64,000 nt of DNA, from the NCBI GenBank assembly GCA_900472925.1, contig UCJU01000023.1, positions 1 to 64,000 of the forward strand, written 5' to 3'. The DNA is from Hyphomicrobiales bacterium. GTDB lineage: Bacteria; Pseudomonadota; Alphaproteobacteria; Rhizobiales; Rhizobiaceae. Below are positions 8,201-16,824 of the stretch, in pieces. The notes under the pieces are model-generated. The model was not told where the DNA came from. It ran no database searches and was given only the letters and a program-made list of their open reading frames with translations. Numbering within the stretch: position 1 is the first letter of the stretch; the number at the start of each line of letters is the position of its first letter. The translations under genes were made by a program, and so were the position numbers.

Positions 8201-8248
8201 GTTCTCTCCAGTTCGCAAAATCACCGAAATTCAGGAATTATGCGGCAA

Positions 8249-9268
8249 CTATGCGAAGGCAAACAACCCTAACCCGTCTCTCACCTCTTTGAGAGTTGCT
8301 TCTGTTATTTCTCTTGCGACCGCCGTTCCGTTTCGTAGCACATTCATGACATATGCAGGGTCAGCGGCGTAATGAGCGCGACGTTCTCTGATCGGCGCGA
8401 GGAGGGATTGTAGAATTTCTTCAAGCTGCCGCTTCACGACCATGTCGCCAATCCCGCCCTGGCGATATCTGGTTTTAAGGTCTTCGATGGCGCTCGGATC
8501 TTCCCCGAAAGCATCCAGATAGGTGAAGACCACATTGCCCTCAACCGTTCCGGGGTCAGCAGCGCGGATATGATTTGGATCGGTGTACATTTGCCGTACC
8601 GCATCACGGATTTCATCCGGCGAGGCGGAAAGCAAAACAGCATTTCCTTGAGACTTACTCATCTTCGCCTTGCCGTCGATACCCGGTAGGCGGCCAACAG
8701 TCGGGATCATGGCCTGAGCCTCCGGCAGGAGGTCATGGCCGATCTGCCGGTTCAGCCGCCGAACGATCTCGTTGGTTTGCTCGATCAGCGGAGCCTGATC
8801 CTCGCCTACGGGAACAATAGTTGCCTTGAATGCGGTGATGTCAGCCGCTTGTGAAACGGGATAGCAAAGAAACCCAGCCGGTACGTCGCGTTCGAAGCCA
8901 CGAAGCTGGATCTCCGTCTTGATGGTCGGATTTCGCTCCAGCCGCGCGACGGTCACGAAATTCAAGTAGAGCATCGTCAATTCTGCCAGCGCCGGCAAGG
9001 CCGATTGCACACAGATCGTCGTGAGGGCTGGATCGATGCCCACAGCCAGATAGTCATAGGCGACTTCAAGCACATTGCGCCGCACCTTCGCAGGATCATG
9101 GGCGTTGTCAGTCAGCGCTTGCGCGTCCGCGAGGAGCAGGAATTGCTGGTGGGTATGCTGAAGCGACACCCGGTTCTTCAACGATCCGGCATAGTGCCCG
9201 AGATGAAGGGGGCCAGTCGTTCGATCTCCCGTCAGGATAACAGGGCGTTTATTCGTGGAATTCGACAT
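8249..9268 (-). CDS. trpS: Tryptophanyl-tRNA synthetase, probably an auxiliary copy
   Basis: A class I synthetase of about 339 residues. The ATG at 9268 is chosen, with GGAGCCC upstream. The HIGH-type motif reads LTGDRTTGPLHLGHYAGSL near residue 10-28 and the KMSKS loop reads KAKMSKSQGN near 200. It should attach Trp to tRNA-Trp in the cytosol. Upstream lies a leader peptide with tandem Trp codons and competing hairpins, so expression probably rises when charged tRNA-Trp is short. The TGDR.TG opening resembles, from memory, the auxiliary indolmycin-resistant TrpRS of Streptomyces, which is also attenuation-controlled. Resistance is inferred, not shown. Confidence 0.9.
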   Translation of the reverse strand: MSNSTNKRPVILTGDRTTGPLHLGHYAGSLKNRVSLQHTHQQFLLLADAQALTDNAHDPAKVRRNVLEVAYDYLAVGIDPALTTICVQSALPALAELTMLYLNFVTVARLERNPTIKTEIQLRGFERDVPAGFLCYPVSQAADITAFKATIVPVGEDQAPLIEQTNEIVRRLNRQIGHDLLPEAQAMIPTVGRLPGIDGKAKMSKSQGNAVLLSASPDEIRDAVRQMYTDPNHIRAADPGTVEGNVVFTYLDAFGEDPSAIEDLKTRYRQGGIGDMVVKRQLEEILQSLLAPIRERRAHYAADPAYVMNVLRNGTAVAREITEATLKEVRDGLGLFAFA

Positions 9269-9378
9269 AAAGGGCTCCATAAGAGAGCCGCCGCGATCGG
9301 AAAGACGAGAGGGGAATGACCATGCCTGCCGGATCACGGCGGCAAAGGGTTAATTCAAGAATATGACGACTGCCGCTC
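9269..9378 (-). promoter_or_regulatory. Putative Trp attenuator region of trpS
   Basis: The minus strand can form alternative stems downstream of the leader peptide: CGCTCC/GGAGCG over the leader stop, GCGGCA with TGCCGC, and TGCCG with CGGCA. A GGCGGC segment just before the trpS ribosome site can also pair with GCCGCC. Mutually exclusive pairing of this kind is what ribosome-mediated attenuation requires. No long U-run follows the last stem, so control could be translational rather than by termination. Confidence 0.5.
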
Positions 9379-9429
9379 CTAGAAGGAGCGCCACCAGATG
9401 ATGAAGTTGGTGTGTGCAAGGTCGATCAT
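9379..9429 (-). CDS. Trp-codon leader peptide of trpS
   Basis: An ATG at 9429 opens a 16-codon frame, MIDLAHTNFIIWWRSF, that ends with TAG at 9379-9381 inside the first hairpin. Two adjacent Trp codons lie three codons before the stop region, as in trp leader peptides; rhizobial trpE leaders carry a similar W run. A ribosome stalled at these codons would cover the first hairpin. The ribosome site (AGCGGA) is modest. Confidence 0.65.
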   Translation of the reverse strand: MIDLAHTNFIIWWRSF

Positions 9430-9489
9430 GCCATCCGCTTACCACATGCGGCGGCTGCCCCGCAAGAACCCGACCATGCCCGAGCAGCG

Positions 9490-10050
9490 TCACGAGCGGC
9501 CCGAGAGCGCAGTCCTCATTTTGTCGCAAGTAAGCTGTGCACGTTCACGCCGGCGATAGGTTCCGAACTCCACCGAACCTGCAGGTATTCGGAGGAGGCA
9601 GCGATATATTTTCCCGCCCTCGTTGTCACTTTCCTCTTCGATCGCTGGCATGGGTAGGTTCTGACGGTTGACGTGTTCTGTTTCGACTTTCCAAAGCCAT
9701 CTGCGCACGACTAGCCAATCGTCGTTGCCCTCATCCCAAATGGAAATGATTGGGACCCGCACAGATTTGATGAGGAAATAGGCACCGATCACCGTGAACA
9801 CGACAGGGACCGCTGCGCTGGTCGGATCGGCGGCCATGTTTTGTTTCCGAAATGCCACAATCGTGATGGTGATTGAGATAACGCACCATGCGACGGACAA
9901 AAGCCATTCGTAGAGGGGATGAAGATTTCGAAAGAGCAATCGAGTCATGTTTTTCTTCGCTCCTGTGTAGAACCGAATACGTTCGAGAGAACGGACATTT
10001 CCACGCTGCTGATTCTGGTCCTCTGTTTGAATCGCCTCCGTTTTTTCCAC
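9490..10050 (-). CDS. Hypothetical two-helix membrane protein
   Basis: A 186-residue protein. The N-terminal 40 residues are polar. Two membrane segments follow near 50-68 (WLLSVAWCVISITITIVAF) and 78-95 (AAVPVVFTVIGAYFLIKSV). A soluble C-terminal domain of about 90 residues contains WDEGNDDWLVVRRWLW and ends in a basic helix. An internal Met near residue 35 (MTRLLFRNLHPLYEWLL) is an alternative start. It lies downstream of the DUF4123 adaptor and effector-like gene on the same strand, the usual place for an immunity protein, but there is a 266-base gap and no family match. Confidence 0.6.
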   Translation of the reverse strand: MEKTEAIQTEDQNQQRGNVRSLERIRFYTGAKKNMTRLLFRNLHPLYEWLLSVAWCVISITITIVAFRKQNMAADPTSAAVPVVFTVIGAYFLIKSVRVPIISIWDEGNDDWLVVRRWLWKVETEHVNRQNLPMPAIEEESDNEGGKIYRCLLRIPAGSVEFGTYRRRERAQLTCDKMRTALSGRS

Positions 10051-10316
10051 TTCGGCCTGATGACCTGCTTCACGAAATAATCTGAAAAAAGTGGCTAAAA
10101 AGGGCCATTGTTATTTAACTCATAACAAACTTATTGGATTGGAAATGCGGGGAGGGGGTACAGATGAGGCATGTTTCGGACGACTTCTACAAAGTAGATG
10201 GCAGCTGCCTCCCACCTTACAACTGAAATACTGCTATCGCACGCCAGCGCTACAAAATCCTGCGACAATGTTAATGCGCCTCACGTCGCTTCTTACGCAT
10301 TTTTATCGCGTCGCGG

Positions 10317-10604
10317 CTATTTCAGTTTCAGACGATCGTCGTCGCTCGGATTGCATTGCTGCTTATTATAATTGTCGAATTTGCAGCCGCCATTGGGTGG
10401 CGGGCAATTTCCCGTAGCGCAGGTGTCTGCAGCTGTGCCACTTTGGTCAAGCGCCTGAGCCTTGTCTTCCGCGGCGCTCATATTGTTTGATACAATCGTA
10501 GCGGTCGCACCGATCCCGATTGCTCCGAGAACCCATGGCGCTGCCGCCGCTGCTGCTTCTCCTGCAGCGACCCAGAAAGGAGGATAAAACAGGATAGCAG
10601 CCAT
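10317..10604 (-). CDS. Truncated T6SS effector, N-terminal part only
   Basis: A 95-residue protein beginning MAAILFYPPFWVAAGEAAAAAAPWV with a glycine/alanine-rich membrane-like helix (WVLGAIGIGATATIV). A linker with TCATGNCPPP follows. The same CATGNC element sits in the same place, after a glycine-rich N-terminal segment, in the 254-aa effector at 21664-22428. Here the protein stops about 25 residues later, with no toxin domain. Its ATG overlaps the stop of the DUF4123 adaptor gene, the usual adaptor-effector arrangement. It is probably an effector that lost its C-terminal toxin, although a short Cys-rich toxin cannot be excluded. Confidence 0.6.
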   Translation of the reverse strand: MAAILFYPPFWVAAGEAAAAAAPWVLGAIGIGATATIVSNNMSAAEDKAQALDQSGTAADTCATGNCPPPNGGCKFDNYNKQQCNPSDDDRLKLK

Positions 10605-11557
10605 CAGAGTCTCCGTGTTTCCTGAATGATTTTTTGCATCAGGATAGTGACCCGGTCGTTGGGAGAAATATCGACATCATCTGCTCGCATTGCACCGATC
10701 ACGCTCGATGAGCTCGATATGCGTCCACCAGATACGAGTTTCATATATGCCCAGCGGCAATGAGAACCTTCTGAGGTGACACCAAGGTCCATCGCCTCTC
10801 GTATCGAGCCATGAGAGAAAGCTGCAAGTTCGTCGTTCGACATGCTCCGCGTCTGTTCGCCTGCAACGGAACGAAGATATTCCGAAACACGACCGACCAT
10901 GACCCGGACCTTTACCTGAGAAACAATCTCGACCTGCTCGGGCTCGATTCTGAGCGGCCCCCTTGGCATTTTGGGAAGATAGGTAGGCCTCAGGGCGCGT
11001 TTGAACCGGCCGCTGTCAGAAACGCTCAGAAGTATTCCATCTGCTGGCCCGAGAAGGCGTGACAACTGCTCGATGGAAAAGAGCGGCAAGAAGCCACCGA
11101 GCACGTTTGGATCCCAATGTCTAAACAAAACCCTCTCGTAGATTACTGGGTGCGACGATTTTCCGTGATTGTGAGGTACCCGGTCATCAGGAACGAGAAC
11201 TTGATTTATACTGCGCAGGTGACGCCACAGGACCTGCTCCCCGGCTTGGCATGACCAGAACACAGCACAAGGTTGTTGATGTGCGATGTCCATGATTTTT
11301 CCCCGCACCCTTGTGTCGTGTAATGATACAAGCCAAGGCCCATCGCGTCGGATATCTGCTTTTCCACCTTCCAAAAAGAGAGAACCACCTACTATGTCGG
11401 CCTGCAAAAGCTCTTTTTCCAAGTCTTCGAAGTGACCGCCGTCCAGAACAGCAAAAAGCGGAGTAGGCATCGTCTCAAGGGCAGCTTCAATCGTATCGCG
11501 ATCAGACTGAAGTCCGCTTGAATGATTATCGATTGTGTTAGAAGCGGCAGCTTCCAT
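10604..11557 (-). CDS. DUF4123 T6SS effector adaptor (Tap-like), copy 1
   Basis: A 317-residue protein, the same length as the second adaptor at 22425-23378. The two share YERVLFRHWDPNVLG, LGPAD and a closing region with RWAY followed by short helices. DUF4123 proteins are cytosolic chaperones that load a specific effector onto VgrG. Here the adaptor is coupled to the truncated effector gene downstream, and no vgrG remains upstream, so this module looks partly deleted. The ATG at 11557 lies nine bases after AAGGAG. Confidence 0.85.
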   Translation of the reverse strand: MEAAASNTIDNHSSGLQSDRDTIEAALETMPTPLFAVLDGGHFEDLEKELLQADIVGGSLFLEGGKADIRRDGPWLVSLHDTRVRGKIMDIAHQQPCAVFWSCQAGEQVLWRHLRSINQVLVPDDRVPHNHGKSSHPVIYERVLFRHWDPNVLGGFLPLFSIEQLSRLLGPADGILLSVSDSGRFKRALRPTYLPKMPRGPLRIEPEQVEIVSQVKVRVMVGRVSEYLRSVAGEQTRSMSNDELAAFSHGSIREAMDLGVTSEGSHCRWAYMKLVSGGRISSSSSVIGAMRADDVDISPNDRVTILMQKIIQETRRL

Positions 11558-11602
11558 GCGCTTAACTCCTTCACGAACGGTATTGAGTCTGTGACATTCT
11601 GT

Positions 11603-11748
11603 CTAAATCGCAGGTATTACCGCTTTCAAATTATAGGCTAGCGTCTGACCGTCTTCGTAGATCGCGCGAACGTCCGTGGAGAGCATCCTATACACGGTGT
11701 CAGCGATATGCCTTGGATAATGACAAGCTCTGCTGCGTCGAAGTCACT
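11603..11748 (-). pseudogene. Possible frameshifted gene fragment
   Basis: In the 290-base gap upstream of the DUF4123 gene, one minus-strand frame reads SDFDAAELVIIQ and, after an apparent frameshift, another reads ADTVYRMLSTDVRAIYEDG and ends in VIPAI then TAG. The composition looks coding, but I do not recognise a family. It may be the 3' end of a gene removed when the effector modules were rearranged. Confidence 0.28.
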
Positions 11749-11847
11749 GTTCGTTTACATGCGGCTTGATCCAGGATAGGCTAGTTGACAAAAATGCGTA
11801 TGGCTTTTGATGTCAGAGGATCGGACGTTCCGAACTCCTATTGCTGC

Positions 11848-12699
11848 CTATTTCGACGGCATTTTCCACTTCGACGATTCTGCATTCGGCCGCTCGTCGG
11901 GCGTAGTTGGCACCATACCTGCCATCTCAGGCGTCCAGTCCGGGTCATCAACCCAGTAACGAAGTGGGAGACGCGATCGAAAATCGCCTTTTTCAAAAAT
12001 GCGCCGAGGATAAATAAGATCACCGTAGCTGAGATCGCCTTCAAAGTTGGTCACATCAACATCAAGCAAGTAGGTACGCGTGCTCTTTGCAGGCTCAGCA
12101 TCCGGATCAGGCGCAATAATCCAACTTTCCTGTTTCGGAGCTAAGCCGTAGTCTCGCAGTGTTAAATCAAGGTCGTTTCCACTAGGAGACTTCATGATAG
12201 CGATCAACATTTCGCCGCCCGAGTCGAAATCTTCAGGACCGGATGGCACGCGGATTTGCGATGTCGGTTGCCAACCTTTAGCCTCAAGTGATGTAATTAG
12301 TTCAGTCACATATGTCCGAGCTTCATCTAGGGGCTTAGGCTGCGCGAAGGGACGGAAAGCCGCCCCATTGATAATTCCTGCTCTCTGCGTAATTTGAAGG
12401 GTACGCCCTGGGATCACATCGAAGCTTTGAGCGCCATCCAACACGTGAAGCGAAATCCAATTATCATCAAAAAAGATTGGCGAAGTGTCGCCAATCTTGT
12501 CGATGTTCACAACGTAACCTTGAGGAACACGTGGCCCCGTTTGCAACTTGTTACGATCGAGAAAATCCCTGACCGTCATGCGCATGGCAACTTCAATGGT
12601 GCGAGGCTCGCTGTCTGCTGGATCATTTTGTTTGAACATCAAGTAAACTCCAAGAGTGGCAAGGCCGATAAGCGCAAGAAGTGTAAGGTGTTTTTTCAT
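11848..12699 (-). CDS. Membrane-anchored probable immunity protein
   Basis: A protein of about 283 residues starting at ATG 12699 (MKKHLTLLALIGLATLGVYL), with one N-terminal membrane segment or uncleaved signal. The remaining 260 residues are therefore probably periplasmic. The mature part is acidic and mixed alpha/beta, with RTYVTELITSLEAKGWQPTS near the middle. It overlaps by 11 bases the stop of the toxin-like gene upstream, as effector-immunity pairs often do. The pairing suggests a toxin acting in the periplasm or at the membrane. No family is recognised, and the immunity role rests on context. Confidence 0.6.
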   Translation of the reverse strand: MKKHLTLLALIGLATLGVYLMFKQNDPADSEPRTIEVAMRMTVRDFLDRNKLQTGPRVPQGYVVNIDKIGDTSPIFFDDNWISLHVLDGAQSFDVIPGRTLQITQRAGIINGAAFRPFAQPKPLDEARTYVTELITSLEAKGWQPTSQIRVPSGPEDFDSGGEMLIAIMKSPSGNDLDLTLRDYGLAPKQESWIIAPDPDAEPAKSTRTYLLDVDVTNFEGDLSYGDLIYPRRIFEKGDFRSRLPLRYWVDDPDWTPEMAGMVPTTPDERPNAESSKWKMPSK

Positions 12700-12709
12700 C
12701 AATATCGCT

Positions 12710-13358
12710 TCACCAACCTTCTTTAGACTCAAGTTTATCCATCAATAGGTTGTAGTAATCGACTCGATCTTCTGCGTCAGATATTGAACCTGGAAAATTC
12801 ACTACGTCCGAACCTCCACACTCATACGAAACCGGAATTTCATGAGCTTTATGGCCTTCCCACCACTTATATAGCTCGGAAGAGCCGACACTTTCACCAA
12901 TCCGAAAGGTCTTAGAATATTCCTTATATACGTCATTTATTATTTTTTTTTGCTCGTAATCTCCGATGATATCAGCCGAACCTCTGGAATCTCCTCGTTC
13001 CAATGCGTCCAAAGCTTCACGCAATCTTGGTTTCAGTTCCTTTCCCGTCGCTGCATAGCATTTTTTTAAATCCTCATAGCCATGCCGGGCACGATATGCG
13101 GTTGCGGGATAAATGTCCTCAAATATGGCCTTATTACCTTTACCTAAAGCGTTGTGCATGCTCGGCCAATACTTCGCATTGTCCATGGCACAACCAACCT
13201 GACTGGAAACTATAGATCCAAGTTTTAGCCAGTGATTTGAGGGGTCTTGGTCAAAAGCAGATTTGTAAGCAGAGGTAATGGCCTTGTTTCGCTCACGTAC
13301 GTCCTCGATATCACCTATCCGCTTCTTTTCTTTTTCGATCTCTTCGATCTTCTTTTTA
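12710..13358 (-). pseudogene. C-terminal toxin-like domain truncated by the transposon
   Basis: From the annotated Met at 13186 the product is 158 residues, but the frame stays open upstream through a highly charged helix (KKKIEEIEKEKKRIGD) up to base 13358. At that point it is cut by the transposon left inverted repeat. The protein therefore once had an N-terminal region that is missing. Visible parts include NHWLKLGSIVSSQVGCAMD, WPSMHNALGKGNKAIF and ECGGSDVVNFPG. An effector or toxin C-terminal domain is inferred from the following membrane-anchored gene and the adjacent DUF4123 module. This stretch is noticeably more AT-rich than its neighbours. Confidence 0.6.
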
Positions 13359-13396
13359 GGGGTCGGAACAAGAGCAGTGCAAAATCGTACGCTAAG
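13359..13396 (+). repeat. Left 38-bp terminal inverted repeat
   Basis: It begins GGGGTCGGAACAAGAGCAGT and ends TACGCTAAG, the canonical Tn3-family terminus length and ends. It lies 19 bases beyond the tnpA stop and cuts into the toxin-like gene. Confidence 0.9.
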
Positions 13397-13415
13397 GTCG
13401 TACGAACCATGAACA

Positions 13416-16382
13416 TCACGCAGCGCGAAGAATTCGTCCGGGAAGCCGGAGTGGCCTGAAGCCTTCGGGCCTCTGCTGCTCGGCGTCCCAGGAATAGATG
13501 CCAGTAAGATTTATGTGTTCCCAACTGAGCGGCGAGACGTGTTTCAGCAGCTTGTCAGGAATATCCCGACCCTGTTGACGCAGGTGGGTCGTGGCCCGGC
13601 TGAGATAAACGGTGTTCCAATGGACGATGGCGCCGACCACCAGGTTGAGGCCGGAAGCCCGGAAAGCCTGGCTTTCATAAGACCGATCCCGGATTTCGCC
13701 GCGCTCGTGGAAAAAGACGGCGCGTTTCAGCTTATGGGCGGATTCGCCCTTGTTGAGACCGGCCTGACAACGCCGGCGGAGTGCCAGCGTAGAATACCAT
13801 TCGATCATGAACAGCGTACGCTCGATGCGGCCCAGTTCGCGCAATGCCTTGGCCAGATCGCTGGATCTCGATGAGGCGGACAACCTTTTGAGGATTGCCG
13901 ACGGCGAGACGGTGCGCGTGGTGATCGAGGCGGCCAGGCGCAGGAGTTCGTCCCAATGTTCCATGATGAGCGCGGTGTTGATCGGCGCGCCGATATGGTT
14001 CGACAGCGTCGGATAGGCATCGGCCTTCTCGAAGGTGTGGAATTTCCGGTCCTTGATGTTGCGCAGGCGCGGCGCAAAGCGCTTGCCGATCAGGCAGAAC
14101 AGCGCAAAGACATGGTCGCTGGCGCCGCCGGTATCCGTGAACAGCTCCTCGATCTCCAAAATGGTGTCGTGGTCGAACAGGCCGTCGAGCACATAGACGG
14201 CCTCACTTTCGGTCGGGCTAATCGGCAGGATGCTATAATAGCCGTACTGGTCGGAAAGCCCGCTATAGAATTTCGTGCCGGGCTCGCTGCCATAGTGGAG
14301 ATTGATATCGCCACGTCGGGCAGCCCGGTCGCTGGCGCGGAAGAACTGCCCGTCGGATGACGCTTTCGTTCCATCGCCCCAGATTTGCGAATTAGGATGA
14401 CGGGTGTGGGCATCGGTCACGGCCGCCTGCGCAGCCCGGTAGGTTTCCGAGCGGGCGTGGAAGCCGCGCATCCAGCCGATCTGATGGGCGCTGATCCCCT
14501 TGGATGCTCCCGCCATGCGTTTCGGGCCGAGATTGGTGCCATCGGCAAGCACGCCGGCCAGCATAGCAGCGATGTTTTGCGGCACATCTCCCGTCCGGAC
14601 ATGGGTGAACTGGTCGGCAAATCCGGTCCATTCATGTACTTCCCGCAGGAGATCGGGCACCTCGACCAGAGGATACATTTCTGTGATTTCGGCATTGAGG
14701 GCTTCCGCAGCAGCCGGTACATCGCTGGCAAGCGGCGTCACGATCAACGTGCCGTTCTCCATCCTCACGCCATCGAGCTTCCCGAAACGAGCGCGCCAAG
14801 CCAGTTGTTTGAGATTGGCATCCATCATCTGCCGGACATCGGAAAGCCAGGCAGCGCAGTCGGCCTGGACGCCGAGTCCAAGCTGATCTTGCTCCTTTAG
14901 CGCCACAAACGCCGGCTTCGGCATCAGATGTTCGTCGATCGGCCGGAACGAACGGCTGCCTTCGACCCAGATATCCCCCGAACGCAGCCGGTCGCGCAAA
15001 TGCGTGAGCGTTGCAATCTCATAAAGCCGTCGATCCGGCTTTCCATCCTCAAAAACCAGCTTCTTCTCGGTGGCGCCAAGATGACCAACCGGCATGCGAT
15101 CCGGCAGAACACGACGCCCTTCTGCATAAAACGTTTTCAGGGTCGCGACCGCAGCAAGCAGCGGATCATGCCGGCGGCGCGAATGGAATGTGAATGTCTG
15201 AAGGAAAGCGCCGGCGAATTTGCGGATATTCCCATGCTGCTCGACCGCCAGCATCAGCGGCGCAGCGTCAGCGCTTCCCACCATCGCTTCAAGGCCGGGT
15301 TTGATCTGAAGCAGCCGATGCCAGCCGACTTGTCGATTGACCGTCGCAAGTGCATCTTCATTGGCAGCCTGCAGGGCGACGATCGTGTCGAGGAACAGTC
15401 GCAGCGCTTTGGATGTTTCGATGCGGGCGTTCATGTGACGCTGCTTTTTCCGGTTGTTGGCCTGGGAGAACAGCCGGCCCATCAACTTGATGAACATCAT
15501 CACCGCATCGTCGGTGAGCTTCTGGCCAAGCTTGATGACCTGTGCCACGATCGTCGCACGCCGACGGCTGGCATTGAAGTCGCCAGCGAGCCAGGCTGGC
15601 GTAGCATCACCCTCGCGGACCATCTGGTCCCATCGCCCCGACGGAATGCGGGCTTGTAACCGAGGATCGATCCCGAGCGAACGCAGGAATGCGATACGCT
15701 CCGTCAATAAGACCAGATTCCCTGCTCCCGGTGCGTCGGGAGCAGACCGCAGCCAGTGAAAGCGCGTCTGCCCGATCGCCGGATCAACGTCCAACAATGC
15801 ATCAAGGCGTTCGAGCTTTTCCAGATCGAGATCCGAAAGGAGTGCGCGCTCGGCGCGACGACGGGAAATCGCACGCGCTGCCAACCCCATGCGTTCGATC
15901 ATGTTCACTGTCGGCAGGAGAACCCGGCGCTCTCTGAACGTGGCAATGATTGCCTTTGCGATCACGGTACCCTTATCTGTCGCGGAGGCTGCCTCAATGC
16001 CCGCCAGCAGCGCGGCACGGCGGTCCTCCCCCGTTGGGCTTCTCATTTCCAGATAGCGCAACAGGTGGGCGATGTGATCGCGGCGGGTTTCCTCCCGCCG
16101 CGCATACAGACCAAACAGCCTGGCGTCCGCATTGATCTGCGTCGCAATATAATTCAGCATCGCACCCGGAAGAGTTTCGCTCGGCATGAGTGTCCGACCG
16201 GGATAACGCATCAGGCAGAGCTGCACGGCAAAGCCAAGCTGGTTGTGGTTACGTCTGCGGAGCTCAATTTCCAATCGATCGGCCGGCGACAGCGAATAAT
16301 GGCGGACCAAGCTGTCGTCATCGGTCGGAATGTCGAAAAGCTCATGTCGGTCCTGACCTTTTAGAAGCGTTCTCTTGGCCAT
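13416..16382 (-). CDS. tnpA: Tn3-family transposase TnpA
   Basis: A protein of 988 residues. The start at 16382 (MAKRTLLKGQDRHELFD) follows GGAG; a Met five codons earlier is less likely. Length and content are normal for a Tn3 transposase: N-terminal DNA-binding domain, then a C-terminal DDE catalytic part including IWGDGTKASSDGQFF and RNIKDRKFHTF, ending in WEHINLTGIYSWD and a short tail. It catalyses replicative transposition by cutting at the 38-bp ends. It appears intact and is divergent from tnpR. Long open frames on the opposite strand within it are codon-bias shadows. Confidence 0.95.
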   Translation of the reverse strand: MAKRTLLKGQDRHELFDIPTDDDSLVRHYSLSPADRLEIELRRRNHNQLGFAVQLCLMRYPGRTLMPSETLPGAMLNYIATQINADARLFGLYARREETRRDHIAHLLRYLEMRSPTGEDRRAALLAGIEAASATDKGTVIAKAIIATFRERRVLLPTVNMIERMGLAARAISRRRAERALLSDLDLEKLERLDALLDVDPAIGQTRFHWLRSAPDAPGAGNLVLLTERIAFLRSLGIDPRLQARIPSGRWDQMVREGDATPAWLAGDFNASRRRATIVAQVIKLGQKLTDDAVMMFIKLMGRLFSQANNRKKQRHMNARIETSKALRLFLDTIVALQAANEDALATVNRQVGWHRLLQIKPGLEAMVGSADAAPLMLAVEQHGNIRKFAGAFLQTFTFHSRRRHDPLLAAVATLKTFYAEGRRVLPDRMPVGHLGATEKKLVFEDGKPDRRLYEIATLTHLRDRLRSGDIWVEGSRSFRPIDEHLMPKPAFVALKEQDQLGLGVQADCAAWLSDVRQMMDANLKQLAWRARFGKLDGVRMENGTLIVTPLASDVPAAAEALNAEITEMYPLVEVPDLLREVHEWTGFADQFTHVRTGDVPQNIAAMLAGVLADGTNLGPKRMAGASKGISAHQIGWMRGFHARSETYRAAQAAVTDAHTRHPNSQIWGDGTKASSDGQFFRASDRAARRGDINLHYGSEPGTKFYSGLSDQYGYYSILPISPTESEAVYVLDGLFDHDTILEIEELFTDTGGASDHVFALFCLIGKRFAPRLRNIKDRKFHTFEKADAYPTLSNHIGAPINTALIMEHWDELLRLAASITTRTVSPSAILKRLSASSRSSDLAKALRELGRIERTLFMIEWYSTLALRRRCQAGLNKGESAHKLKRAVFFHERGEIRDRSYESQAFRASGLNLVVGAIVHWNTVYLSRATTHLRQQGRDIPDKLLKHVSPLSWEHINLTGIYSWDAEQQRPEGFRPLRLPGRILRAA

Positions 16383-16397
16383 CTTATACTCCTGCAA

Positions 16398-16567
16398 CTC
16401 AACACTGCTGCCCCAACCCTCTGTCCGGAATCGACCGTTTTCGTACAGAGGCGAAACACCCTGTCCACAAATTATCTTGACAGGAATTCGGACAGACCAG
16501 ATATTTCGGACACCCTATTCGGACGAATTTTGGGCCACATCAGTCATACAGAGCGCAGGAGCCGCAC
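16398..16567. promoter_or_regulatory. Probable res site and divergent promoters
   Basis: The tnpA-side gap contains several short related units at 16440-16530: TGTCC, ATTCGGACAG, ATTTCGGACACC and ATTCGGACGAATTTT. They lie in direct and inverted order, as expected for resolvase subsites. Location between tnpA and the tnpR-side genes is standard for Tn3 elements. Subsite limits were not resolved. Confidence 0.5.
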
Positions 16568-16807
16568 GTGTTTATCGTTGACTTTATTCTTGAAGTGGTC
16601 GGCTACACGACGGCCAGATTTGCTTTGCCAGTTCTCACCTTTGGCAAAGTCCGCGTTGAGAAGATCTCCTCCTCAGAGACAGGATTTGGTTGGGTGGGAT
16701 TCAAGCGTAGCACTGACGGCTCGTACCTTTGCCAAGCTCCGATGGCAGGATGGATCGGATTGCTTCCCTGGGTGCTGGGGATCATTCTGGTCGTCACTCT
16801 TATATAA
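16568..16807 (+). CDS. Small membrane passenger protein of the transposon
   Basis: A GTG start with AGGAG eight bases upstream opens a 79-residue frame. The N-terminal half is soluble, with FGWVGFKRSTDGSYLCQAP in the middle. The C-terminus is a single membrane helix, WIGLLPWVLGIILVVTLI. It ends 18 bases before tnpR and faces the same way, so the two are probably co-transcribed. I do not recognise the family. Its position between res and tnpR suggests it travels with the element. Confidence 0.6.
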   Translation: MFIVDFILEVVGYTTARFALPVLTFGKVRVEKISSSETGFGWVGFKRSTDGSYLCQAPMAGWIGLLPWVLGIILVVTLI

Positions 16808-16824
16808 GCGTGGGACAGATCCCA

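Noticed and set aside
14385-16364. Long plus-strand open frames inside tnpA
   Set aside because: They are antisense to a complete transposase, have no ribosome sites and arise from its codon bias.
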